64,000 nucleotides of DNA from JANMZO01 sp963763135 (GTDB lineage: Bacteria > Actinomycetota > Acidimicrobiia > Acidimicrobiales > JANYDT01), in contig CAVXNJ010000004.1 in the NCBI GenBank assembly GCA_963763135.1, forward strand, positions 62,001-126,000, given 5' to 3'. The notes beneath the pieces are model-generated. The model saw only the letters and a program-made list of their open reading frames with translations, ran no database searches and was not told the origin of the DNA. The translations under genes and the position numbers were made by a program. Positions 12,928-20,849 of the stretch are shown here, one piece after another; within the stretch, counting starts at the first letter, position 1; every line of letters starts with the position of its first letter.

Positions 12928-14344
12928 TCAACGGCGGCGGATCCCGGTGATCGTGGTGACGATGCGCTCGCCTTCCATGAGGTCGCCGTTGCGGCGGGCC
13001 ATGATCGCGCCGGCCAGGGACGCGGTGCCGGTCTCGTCGGCGTCGGCGGGGAAGTCGCCCGAGCAGGCGAGTTTGTTGGCTTCGACGAGTGCGTCTTCCG
13101 ACGCCACGATCGGCCAGCCGCCGGTCATGAACATGGCTCGAAGGAGGGCCATCCAGTCGTAGGTTTCGTCGTCGATTATGCCGCCGGCGATGCTCGTGAG
13201 CGTTCCTTCGAAGGGGGCCATGAACTGGCTGCGATGGGTGGCCGCGTAGAGCAGGGCCTCTTCGATCGCCTGCTTCGCCGTAGGGTCGCTGAGCGCGAGC
13301 GCTACCGCGCCATTGCCTTCGTCGAAGAGTTCCTCGTGATTCAACGAACGCAATGCGCGCATAGCAACGCGCTCCCACGCCAGCGCGAGTGGAGCGCACC
13401 CTTCGCTTTGGACGGCGTGGAACTTCGGCATGGTATCGAGGACGCCGAGGGCCAGCGCATCACGAAGGCCCTGGAAGAGTGCCGAACCGAGTGCGCCGCC
13501 GCCGACCTGTACGAAGATGCGGTCGACGGGAAGGCTCAGCATCGCGAGTTGGTCGGCGAGTTCGTGGCCGATGGTGGCTCCGCCATCGATCGTGAGTCCG
13601 TTCTCCGAACCCTGTACGCAGAACGGCAGCTCGCCTTTGTCGACAGCCTCGTGGAAGCGGTGAAGGCACGGGTCGCCGGGTGCATCGGAGTCGAGCCGGG
13701 GACATACGGTCAGCTGAGCATTACGCCGCGCGTAGCATTTCCACGACGATCGGATTCGCACTTTCGGGGATGTGCACATGCACGGGTCGCTTGGCGGCCT
13801 TGCCGAGGGTGGCTGCCGCGAAGGCGGCGTTGCCGCACGACGCGATGGCCAACGGCGTGCGGTTGCTTACCCGACGAAGTTCGAGGTGAAGGAGAATCCC
13901 CATGAGGTGCCGGGCCTTGTGGGAACCGGCGACGTTGTGCGTGTCGTTCTTCGTCCACACGTCGACGCCGAGGGCCTCCGACGCAGGATCGCACGGAACG
14001 AGGGGAGTGACCCGGAAGCCGGTGCCGTCGACCGCTGCGATGGCCCGGTCGAGTCGGTCAACGAGTGCGATGTGATCGGTGTCGGTTCCGCCGAGATGGC
14101 GCCCCACCCAATAGGAGTTCTGCAGCGTGCGGTAGCGGATGAACGGGTTGATCTCGCTTTCCTCCGGCCACTCCCGAACCCCGGCGCTGACCGGGTCCCA
14201 CATCAGCACATGGTCGATGTTGGGCGCCCGCTTGGCGTTAGGACATTGGAACGGGGAGCGGACCGACGCGTCGGAAGGATCAACCGTCGCCAGGCAACCG
14301 GCGCAGCGTAGGACAACCGATACAGAACCCGAAACTGAACTCAT
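12928..14344 (-). CDS. PLP-dependent fold-type II enzyme, threonine/cysteate synthase-like (one frameshift)
   Basis: The N-terminal part (bases 14344 to about 13730) has a Cys14/Cys17/Cys34 cluster resembling a small zinc site, the PLP-lysine motif GSHKAR (Lys143) and SCGNAA (169-174). The C-terminal part carries the PLP-phosphate loop GGGALGSA. The two parts are in different frames: after VEMLR the first frame stops at 13721, while the second continues RNAQLTV. One base too many near 13724-13735 explains this and gives a protein of about 471 aa. The family includes threonine synthase and related beta-replacing or eliminating enzymes; the substrate is not clear. It is separated from the next fold-II PLP gene by a structured repeat. 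Sequence error is more likely than a true pseudogene, because both halves are intact. Confidence 0.75.
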
Positions 14345-14409
14345 TGCCTAATGTTTAGCAGGGGGCCGAATGACGCTGTCCGGCGGATCTCCGAGTCAGA
14401 TTCGTCGCC

Positions 14410-14485
14410 CGCAAGGACACAGAAGACCCCACTAGCGCTCTCCTAATAGGGTCGCCGAGGACGCCGCGAGCGGCGAATATGGCCG
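14410..14485 (-). repeat. Dispersed 76-bp structured repeat, copy 1
   Basis: The 76 bp are gaplessly alignable with 26187-26262 (65 of 76 identical by hand count). The core hairpin is at 14425-14453, with arms GACCCCACTAG and CTAATAGGGTC around a 7-nt loop. It lies just 3' of the PLP gene at 14519-16060 and upstream of the next minus-strand gene, the same placement as copy 2. Confidence 0.8.
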
Positions 14486-14518
14486 GAGAGACGTGGGCAT
14501 TGGTCGTTCGGCCCGCTG

Positions 14519-16060
14519 CTAGGCCATTCCGGTGCGCGAGTTGAACTCGACGATGGCTTCGTCCCACTTCGGCACAAGCGCCCGAACCGCAGCCCACCAG
14601 TCCTGCGAGCGGCGGGCTTCGAAATCGTTGAAGGCAATGTTCTGCTGCTCGACCCAGGTGTAGTAGCCGAGGTTGAAGATCCGGTTGCGGTCGAACTCCC
14701 GCAGCTGCAGCAGGTTCTCGGTGTCGACGCTCTTGAGGTAGCGGTTGGCCACTTCGGCCGCTTCGACCGCGCCGAAGCCCTGCGGGTAGTCGCGGGCCAG
14801 GAACTTCTCACGCTCGCTCGGGTAGAGCTCGGAGCCGTCGGTGGCGACGGTGATCACGACATCATCTGCACCCATACGAAGTTCGCGGGCCAGCTTGATT
14901 GCCGTAAGCGTGTTGCAGATGGCCGAGTAGCCGAAGTGCGTGAGCTGCTCGATGACCGCGCCGGGCACGCCCATGCGGTCGCGCAGGTACGCCATGCCCG
15001 CTGCGGTGTTGAAGAGGATGTCGAGGTTGTCGGTGGCCTTGTCACTGATGGCCGACACGAAGTCGGTGTTCATGACGTTGTGGATCAGCGGGATGTGCTT
15101 GTCGCCGATGCCCTGAATGTTGTGCTCGCCGAAGCCGTTCATCAGCATGGTCGGACATTCGAGTGCTTCCGCAGCGACGATCAGCGTGCCGTACTTCTCC
15201 TTGAGGAAGTCGCCGGCCCCGATGGTTCCGGCCGACCCGGTCGCGCTGGTGAAGCCACGGAGTCTGAGGTGGCGGCCGGCCGGGGCTGCGGCCGCGAGGT
15301 GTTCGAACACCGTCGACAGGGCGTTGCCGGTGACGTTGTAGTGCCCGGCGTAGTTCGCGAACTCGCTGAACTGGTTGAGGATCACGTTCTGCGGATCCTG
15401 CGACAGCTCGTTGCACTTGTCGTAGATCTCCTTGACGTTCGACTCGGTGCCGTACGTTCGGATGATGTCTTTTGGATCCTCGGTCCACTTCGCCAGCCAC
15501 TCGAAGCGTTCCTTCGACATGCCTTCGGGTAACACTGCCGTGCCCCGGCACTCCATGATCCGGCTGATGGCGACGCCGCCGCGGGCGTAGTTGCCGGTCG
15601 ACGGCCAGATGGCCCGCTGCCGGGTCGGGTCGAACTGCCCGGTCACGAGGCGGGGTGCCAGCACCGCGTAGGCCGCCTGAACCTTATGCGCACGTATCAT
15701 CGGGAACTTGTTGCCCAGCATGACGACGATCGTCGCTTCCACCCCGGTCAACGACGGGGGCAGTACGACGTGCACCGGTACTTCCACGCGGCTCTTGCGG
15801 TCGGCGGCGTTGAACCAGTTGACGCGCCACAGGTTGCGGGCATCCGCGGCGTCGGGATCGACCCCATCGAGTTGAGCGATCGCCTCCTTGGGCGACAGCG
15901 TCGGGTCGATCATCTGCGCAAACGTCGGCAGCGCAATCTTGCGCTCGGCGAACCGCTTGACGGCATTGTCGTAGGAGGTCTGGTCGACCATGTCGGCCGT
16001 GAGGCCGAGGCGAAGGTCGGAGGAAAGGGACGTCGATGAAGCGGCAACCATGCCTCTCAT
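14519..16060 (-). CDS. PLP-dependent fold-type II (cysteine synthase-like) protein, about 513 aa
   Basis: Motifs typical of fold-II PLP enzymes are in order: the Schiff-base lysine in AHKVQAA (Lys126), the substrate loop STGNYARGG (154-162) and the glycine-rich phosphate loop TGSAGTIGAG (274-283). At about 513 aa it is much longer than a cysteine synthase (about 310 aa), with extra N- and C-terminal regions. I recognise the superfamily, not the exact enzyme. ATG at 16060 opens the frame; an in-frame ATG at 16051 is an alternative, and neither has a good ribosome site. A copy of the TAnGYRYRCnTA palindrome lies inside at 15685. Its neighbour at 12928-14344 is another fold-II PLP enzyme, so the two may act in one sulfur or amino-acid pathway (inference). 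Confidence 0.7.
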   Translation of the reverse strand: MRGMVAASSTSLSSDLRLGLTADMVDQTSYDNAVKRFAERKIALPTFAQMIDPTLSPKEAIAQLDGVDPDAADARNLWRVNWFNAADRKSRVEVPVHVVLPPSLTGVEATIVVMLGNKFPMIRAHKVQAAYAVLAPRLVTGQFDPTRQRAIWPSTGNYARGGVAISRIMECRGTAVLPEGMSKERFEWLAKWTEDPKDIIRTYGTESNVKEIYDKCNELSQDPQNVILNQFSEFANYAGHYNVTGNALSTVFEHLAAAAPAGRHLRLRGFTSATGSAGTIGAGDFLKEKYGTLIVAAEALECPTMLMNGFGEHNIQGIGDKHIPLIHNVMNTDFVSAISDKATDNLDILFNTAAGMAYLRDRMGVPGAVIEQLTHFGYSAICNTLTAIKLARELRMGADDVVITVATDGSELYPSEREKFLARDYPQGFGAVEAAEVANRYLKSVDTENLLQLREFDRNRIFNLGYYTWVEQQNIAFNDFEARRSQDWWAAVRALVPKWDEAIVEFNSRTGMA

Positions 16061-16153
16061 ACTGGTACGCGAAATTCCCGAAAGGAAGTCATTCCTTTAC
16101 ATTTTGTCAACTTGTAACAGTCGGCGGCTGGAGCCGGCTTGGGCCTCCGCTCC

Positions 16154-16203
16154 GTTTATGTCGACGTTTTGCACGAGATACATGTCGAAATGTGGACACA
16201 AAC
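16154..16203. repeat. Family B 50-bp inverted-repeat element, copy 1
   Basis: The element begins GTTTATGTCGACGTTT and ends AAATGTGGACACAAAC; the ends pair into a stem of about 16 bp with a few G-U or mismatched positions. It lies in the 217-bp gap between two minus-strand genes. The second copy is 73 bp downstream. Confidence 0.8.
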
Positions 16204-16226
16204 CCGACCTGGCTCCATCCCCCAGG

Positions 16227-16276
16227 GTTTATGTCCACGTTTTGCACGTCATGAATGTCGAAATGTGGACGCAAAC
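16227..16276. repeat. Family B 50-bp inverted-repeat element, copy 2 (abuts a stop codon)
   Basis: It has the same length and layout as copy 1, beginning GTTTATGTCCACGTTT and ending AAATGTGGACGCAAAC. It abuts the stop codon (16277-16279) of the small minus-strand membrane gene, so in RNA it would fold immediately after translation ends. That suggests a role in termination or mRNA 3'-end protection. The only pyrimidine-rich tail is weak. Confidence 0.8.
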
Positions 16277-16558
16277 CTATTTCAGGGAGTCACGACACGA
16301 CTTTTCGACCGCGTCGAAGTCCTTCTGCTGTTCGTCGTCGAGGGTGGCAGTCACGTAGAACACGTAGTCGGAGCCGCGTTTTTGGAACAGCGGATTCCAG
16401 CCTTGGCCAGCCATGCAATCGGCCACAGCCTGGGCGCCCGCCGGGGTGAGGCTGGAAGTTTTGGTTGACCGGTTGCCCAGGAAGATCGACGACAGTGTCG
16501 TCAGGAGCAAACCGAGGATCGCGACCCACGCGAAGGCTTTCGCCTTTTTCGTCGCCAC
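16277..16558 (-). CDS. Small membrane-anchored hypothetical protein (93 aa)
   Basis: After the lysine-rich start MATKKAKA, a single hydrophobic segment (about residues 9-28) looks like a signal anchor or uncleaved signal peptide. A polar domain with Cys48 and Cys87 follows, which could form a disulfide outside the membrane. No family is recognised. The gene sits 18 bp downstream of the crotonase-fold gene on the same strand and may be co-transcribed with it. A family B hairpin follows the stop directly. It is accepted as real because of its compact membrane-protein composition and its position between same-strand genes. Confidence 0.6.
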   Translation of the reverse strand: MATKKAKAFAWVAILGLLLTTLSSIFLGNRSTKTSSLTPAGAQAVADCMAGQGWNPLFQKRGSDYVFYVTATLDDEQQKDFDAVEKSCRDSLK

Positions 16559-16576
16559 CTCGAACAGCCGGGCTGA

Positions 16577-17374
16577 CTACTTGCCGGTGAAGACCGGGTC
16601 GCGGCGGGCGAGCATCGAGGCGATGCCTTCCTCGGCGTCGGCGGTCTTCGACAGGCGGTCCTGGGTCTGGCGCTCGTGAAGGAGCATGGTGCGGACGCGG
16701 GCGGCGAGGTCGGAGCGCAGTGTCGCCCGGGTGGCGGCAACGGCCAGGGGAGCGGCGCCGGCGATCTCGGTGGCCAGGGCGATGGCGGTGGCGCGGACCT
16801 GGTCTTGCGCGACGAGCCGGTTGGCCAGGCCGAGCTGGAAGGCCTCTTCGCCGTAGATGCGACGGCCGGTGAGGAGCACGTCGGCGGCGCGAGCCGGGCC
16901 GATGAGCTCGGGCAGGGTCAGCGAGATGCCGAATCCCGGGTGGATGCCGAGGCGCACGAAGTTCGTGGCCATGAACGCTTCGGCGCAGATCACGCGAAGA
17001 TCAGCGGCGGTGGCGAGGCCGAAGCCGGCACCGACGGCCGGGCCGTGAACTGCTGCGACCATCGGGATCGTGACGTTGAACATGCGAACGGCGGCTTCGT
17101 AGAAGGGTCCGATCGGGCTGGCGGTCGCCTCGACGAACGCCCCGAAGTTGTTGGCCCGGGTGCCTTCCTCGCCGGAGAACTGGGCGCCGGCGCAGAACGA
17201 CTTACCCTCGGAGCAGATGACCGCGGCTCGGGCGCCGTTGGCCGTCGCTCCTTCGAGGGCGTCGGCCAGGTCGTTCATGACCTGCACGCTGGCGAAGTTG
17301 TGCGGTCCCTGTTGGATTTCGGCGATGACGACATGTCCCTCGATGGAGACGCCCACGGTGCTTTCTGAACTCAT
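16577..17374 (-). CDS. Crotonase-fold (enoyl-CoA hydratase/isomerase family) protein lacking the usual catalytic glutamates
   Basis: The protein has 265 aa from ATG 17374. The longer open frame to 17557 is not used, because family similarity begins at MSSES and a TAGGCT -10-like box lies 8 nt upstream. The oxyanion-hole segments are present: SFCAGA (59-64) and HGPAVGAGFGL (110-120). The two glutamates of true hydratases are replaced: the GGGCEL-type Glu is Gly (GAGFGL) and the PEILLG-type Glu is Phe (NFVRLG). Simple hydratase chemistry is therefore unlikely; isomerase, thioesterase or other crotonase-fold chemistry is possible. It is divergent from a thiolase-like operon, suggesting a shared role in acyl-CoA degradation. 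Confidence 0.8.
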   Translation of the reverse strand: MSSESTVGVSIEGHVVIAEIQQGPHNFASVQVMNDLADALEGATANGARAAVICSEGKSFCAGAQFSGEEGTRANNFGAFVEATASPIGPFYEAAVRMFNVTIPMVAAVHGPAVGAGFGLATAADLRVICAEAFMATNFVRLGIHPGFGISLTLPELIGPARAADVLLTGRRIYGEEAFQLGLANRLVAQDQVRATAIALATEIAGAAPLAVAATRATLRSDLAARVRTMLLHERQTQDRLSKTADAEEGIASMLARRDPVFTGK

Positions 17375-17382
17375 GGCCGCAG

Positions 17383-17388
17383 AGCCTA
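17383..17388 (-). promoter_or_regulatory. Leaderless -10 box of the crotonase-fold gene
   Basis: TAGGCT on the minus strand ends 8 nt before ATG 17374. This matches the actinobacterial TAnnnT box at the spacing expected when transcription starts at or next to the start codon. No Shine-Dalgarno sequence is present. Confidence 0.5.
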
Positions 17389-17596
17389 TTGCCAACCGCC
17401 AGAATCCGACAGTCAGCCCGCCGCGGGTGGGGGGTGTGCGGGTCGCGTCTGCGGGATTAATGTCGCTGATCACACTTTTTCCGCACAAACGAACGATCTT
17501 CGGGTTGGGACCACCCGCGAAAGACCGGTAACCTCGTAAACCGTTTGCCGGACCCACTCACTTCGCTACGGGCCGGAACGAACGTAGGAGTGCGTG

Positions 17597-19147
17597 ATGT
17601 CAAGTCGTAAAGCCGTCATCGTTGGCGTGGGCCAGTACCGGCGAAACCCCAAGATGGACGGGCCGTTTGAGCCGTGGGAGCCGGCGGCCATGATGGCCGA
17701 GGCGATCCGCCGAGCCGTCGCGGATACCAAAGCCCAGGGCGACTCGACAGCAGATGACATCGTCGACAAAACCGCGCTACTGGCCTGCGTCGATCCGATC
17801 GCCTGGGGTTACGACGATCTCTGCGGGCGGGTCGGAGAATTGGCCCTCGTCAACCCCTCGGCCACCGGCTTGACCGTTCCTCCGGGTGGCAACTCGCCCG
17901 GTGACCTGCTGATCGACATTGCGAACCGGATCGTCGCCGGCGAAGCCGAAGTTGCCCTACTCGCCGGTTCCGAGTGCGTGTATGCCCGTCGTCGGGCGAT
18001 CAAGGAACACCTCGAACTCGACTGGACGCCGACGACGGCTCGCCGTGACTTCCTCAAGGGGCAGCGCCCGCTGTCGAACGACCTCGAAACGCGCCACGGC
18101 ATCGTCGCTCCGATCCAGTGCTACCCGCTCTTCGAGAATGCACTGCGCTATGAGGCGAAACGCACCGTCGCCGAGCACCAGAAGTTCCTCGGCGAGTTCA
18201 TGGCACGCAACGCGGCTGTGGCCGCGACGAACCCCTACGCCTGGTTCCAGACCGCTTACACCCCCGACGAGATCGCCAACCCTTCGGCCGACAACCGCTG
18301 GGTCTGCTTCCCGTACCCGAAGCGCATGAATGCGATCATGGAGGTCGACCTTTCGGCCGCCGTCGTGGTTATGAGCTCCGAGGAAGCCGATCGTCGAGGT
18401 ATCCCGAAGAACAGCCAGATCGCATTCCTTGGCGGCGGCTCCGCCGTCGACGCCTGGACCCCGACCGAGCGGATCGACTTCACGTCGTCGCCGGCCATCG
18501 CCGCGGCATCGAAGGCCGCGTTTGCGCACGCGGGTCTCACCGTCGACGACGTCGACGTGTTCGACCTCTACAGCTGCTTTCCGTCGGCCGTCGAGTTTGC
18601 GCTGAAGGAAATGGGCGTGGCGACCGACGACCCGCGTGGCGTAACGGCCACGGGTGGCCTGGCCTACGCCGGCGGTCCGGGCAACAGCTACGCAATGCAC
18701 GGCCTCGCTGCGGTCACCGAGCGTCTCCGCAACAACCCCGACGAAAAGGTCGGCCTTGTCACGGGCCTGGGAATGACCGCTACTAAGCACGCATACTGTG
18801 TGCTCTCGAACGACCCCGACCGGATCGCCGCCGCCGACGGTCTCGGGAACAAGGTCAAGCTTTCCGAAGCCGAGATCACCGGTCCGAAGCTCGTCGACGA
18901 AACGAGTGGCGAGGCGGTCATCGAGACGTACTCCGTGGAATACGGCCGCGAAGGAAACGCAGTGAAGACATTCATCGTGGCCCGATTCCCCGATGGATCC
19001 CGGACGGTCGCCAATGGTACGTGTACTGATGAAGAAGTACGCGCGCTTACCGAGTCGGAAGGGATCGGTCGCAGGGTGCGCGTCACGGCCGGCAAAGCCG
19101 GGGAAGGCGACGCCAACGTTCCCAACCGGGCTGAGTTGATCGCATGA
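17597..19147 (+). CDS. Thiolase-like (acetyl-CoA acetyltransferase family) protein
   Basis: The protein has 516 aa. ATG 17597 is preferred over GTG 17594, because TAGGAG (17585-17590) is 6 nt before it. The fold is that of the thiolase/SCP2 group: N-terminal KAVIVGVGQ, GGNSPGDLL near 98-105, central FDLYSCFPSAV, and a C-terminal GGPGNSYAMHG carrying the conserved histidine region. I do not see a cysteine where thiolases normally have the acyl-accepting one (VPPGGNSPGD region), so it may be a thiolase-like protein with altered chemistry. It is the first gene of a translationally coupled operon (ATGA overlap with the next). Two copies of the TAnGYRYRCnTA palindrome lie inside (18784 and 19038). 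Confidence 0.8.
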   Translation: MSSRKAVIVGVGQYRRNPKMDGPFEPWEPAAMMAEAIRRAVADTKAQGDSTADDIVDKTALLACVDPIAWGYDDLCGRVGELALVNPSATGLTVPPGGNSPGDLLIDIANRIVAGEAEVALLAGSECVYARRRAIKEHLELDWTPTTARRDFLKGQRPLSNDLETRHGIVAPIQCYPLFENALRYEAKRTVAEHQKFLGEFMARNAAVAATNPYAWFQTAYTPDEIANPSADNRWVCFPYPKRMNAIMEVDLSAAVVVMSSEEADRRGIPKNSQIAFLGGGSAVDAWTPTERIDFTSSPAIAAASKAAFAHAGLTVDDVDVFDLYSCFPSAVEFALKEMGVATDDPRGVTATGGLAYAGGPGNSYAMHGLAAVTERLRNNPDEKVGLVTGLGMTATKHAYCVLSNDPDRIAAADGLGNKVKLSEAEITGPKLVDETSGEAVIETYSVEYGREGNAVKTFIVARFPDGSRTVANGTCTDEEVRALTESEGIGRRVRVTAGKAGEGDANVPNRAELIA

Positions 19148-20133
19148 GTTCCTTGACGAGCCCGCTCGGTGCGGTGAGCGATCCGGCGGGCTACAACCTC
19201 GCCGAGCTCTCCAAGAACGCTCGCGTCGAAGGGGACTCCGTCGTGTTCCCCGGAGCCGAGGCCCCGCATCGCGATCGTGACGTCATCGTCGACGGACTCC
19301 GGATTGCCGTGCACGAGTGGGGCGACGAATCGAACCCACCGATCCTGTTGGCACACGGTGGTTTTGACTTCGCCCGCACCTTCGACATCTTCGCCCCGTT
19401 GCTGGCCAACGCCGGGTGGCGCGTGGTGTCGTGGGATCATCGCAGCCACGGCGACTCGGAATGGGCGCCGTTCACCAGCTGGTCGGCCGACTTGCGTGAC
19501 GCCGTTGCGGTTATGGACTCGGTGACGAACAAATCGCTCCCGATCCTCGGTCACTCCAAGGGTGGGGCGCTGTCGTTGCGTCTCGCCGAAGCGCTGCCGC
19601 ATCGCATCTCGCACCTCATCAACATCGACGGCATGCCCTCAAAAACCCGGGCTCCCGACGTTGCCGACCACGAGCGGACGAAGATGTTGAGCAAGGACCT
19701 GAGCGGGTGGCTCGATCATCGCCGCAAGGCGGCGACGGGCTCCCGCAAACCCGGAACGCTGGAAGAACTGGCCAAGCGCCGGGCGAACATGAACCCCCGC
19801 CTAACCCATGAGTGGCTCTGCTACCTCGTGACCGCTGGCGCATTCCACTCCGAAGACGGCTGGCGCTGGAAGATCGACCCCATGCTACGCATGGGCGGCT
19901 TCGGACCCTGGCGACCGGAGTGGTCGATCGGCGGCCTTCCCGGTCTCAGCATGCCGTTCCTCGGGTTTTTGGCCATGGAGCAGGAAGCCATGGGTTGGGA
20001 CGCCCACCCCGGCGAAGTGGCGGCCCACATTCCGCGCGGCGGACGCCTGGAATTGATGCACGGAATCGGACACTTCATCCATATCGAGCAGCCCGGAATC
20101 GTCGCGGCCAAGGTTCTGGAGTTCCTCTCGTGA
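19144..20133 (+). CDS. Alpha/beta hydrolase (329 aa)
   Basis: ATG overlaps the stop of the thiolase-like gene (ATGA), so translation is coupled. An HGG oxyanion segment (71-73), the strand-turn WDHRSHGDS (98-106), the nucleophile elbow GHSKG with Ser138 and a C-terminal HGIGHFIHIEQP region supplying the histidine form a complete hydrolase set. It probably cleaves an ester, lactone or thioester. Association with crotonase- and thiolase-like proteins suggests catabolism of a fatty or alicyclic acid. No signal peptide is seen. Confidence 0.85.
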   Translation: MSSLTSPLGAVSDPAGYNLAELSKNARVEGDSVVFPGAEAPHRDRDVIVDGLRIAVHEWGDESNPPILLAHGGFDFARTFDIFAPLLANAGWRVVSWDHRSHGDSEWAPFTSWSADLRDAVAVMDSVTNKSLPILGHSKGGALSLRLAEALPHRISHLINIDGMPSKTRAPDVADHERTKMLSKDLSGWLDHRRKAATGSRKPGTLEELAKRRANMNPRLTHEWLCYLVTAGAFHSEDGWRWKIDPMLRMGGFGPWRPEWSIGGLPGLSMPFLGFLAMEQEAMGWDAHPGEVAAHIPRGGRLELMHGIGHFIHIEQPGIVAAKVLEFLS

Positions 20134-20804
20134 GTGGTGGAAACGCTGTGCAGACCATTCGCAACGCCCGGATCGATCTGGCGCTTCACGAGCTCCGACC
20201 GGCCACCGGAACCGGCCATCCGATGCTGTTGCTCCACGGCCTCGGTGAGCAATCGCGCACCGACGTTCCCGAGGAACTGGCCGGTTGGCCCGGGGGAGTC
20301 TGGGCCCTGGATTTCAGCGGCCACGGCCAATCGTCGGTTCCCGCCGGCGGCGGCTACACGTGTGAACTGTTGATGTCCGACGCCGACGCGGCCCTGGCGG
20401 TACTAGGTCCACTTACGATCTATGGACGCGGGCTCGGTGGCTACATCGGTCTCCTTCTCCTCGGAGCCCGGGCCTCAGAGGTACGGGGCCTGATCATCGA
20501 CGACGGACCCGGTCTCCGCGGTGGTGGGTCGGAGCCCGGCTCGCAGTCGATCGAGGGCGTGGGGCCGGGAACGGTCTACGCCAACACCACGCCGGACCCG
20601 TTCGCACTGCTCGAGTTGGCCGCTGACATTCGGCCCCCCGACTACGCAGCCCGGTTCGTGCGTCTCGCAGTGGAGGGCTCGAGCCTCGAGACCGTCGTGT
20701 CGATCGTCGCCATCGATCGACCTTCGTGGTTGGCCGGTCTGCTGGCGGAATACGGCGTGGTCGAAAGTCGTCTGGCCGACTCCTGGCGGTTCTTCGCCCG
20801 CTGA
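20130..20804 (+). CDS. Alpha/beta hydrolase-fold protein without the nucleophile serine
   Basis: The protein has 224 aa from GTG 20130, which overlaps the upstream stop (GTGA). Fold markers are LLLHGLGEQS near 33-42 and ALDFSGHGQS near 59-68. At the nucleophile elbow the sequence is YGRGLGG, so the GxSxG serine is Gly101. Unless another residue takes over, the protein is inactive or acts as a partner or binding protein for the active hydrolase encoded just upstream. A frame-internal start at 20148 (GTG) is also possible. It ends the three-gene operon. Confidence 0.75.
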   Translation: MSGGNAVQTIRNARIDLALHELRPATGTGHPMLLLHGLGEQSRTDVPEELAGWPGGVWALDFSGHGQSSVPAGGGYTCELLMSDADAALAVLGPLTIYGRGLGGYIGLLLLGARASEVRGLIIDDGPGLRGGGSEPGSQSIEGVGPGTVYANTTPDPFALLELAADIRPPDYAARFVRLAVEGSSLETVVSIVAIDRPSWLAGLLAEYGVVESRLADSWRFFAR

Positions 20805-20849
20805 GTGGCCAGATGGTTAATCGCGGAGCGTCGTGGGTACCACCCATCC

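Noticed and set aside
12853..13905. 350-codon plus-strand open frame
   Set aside because: Antisense to the PLP enzyme, which has conserved motifs; composition is shadow-like.
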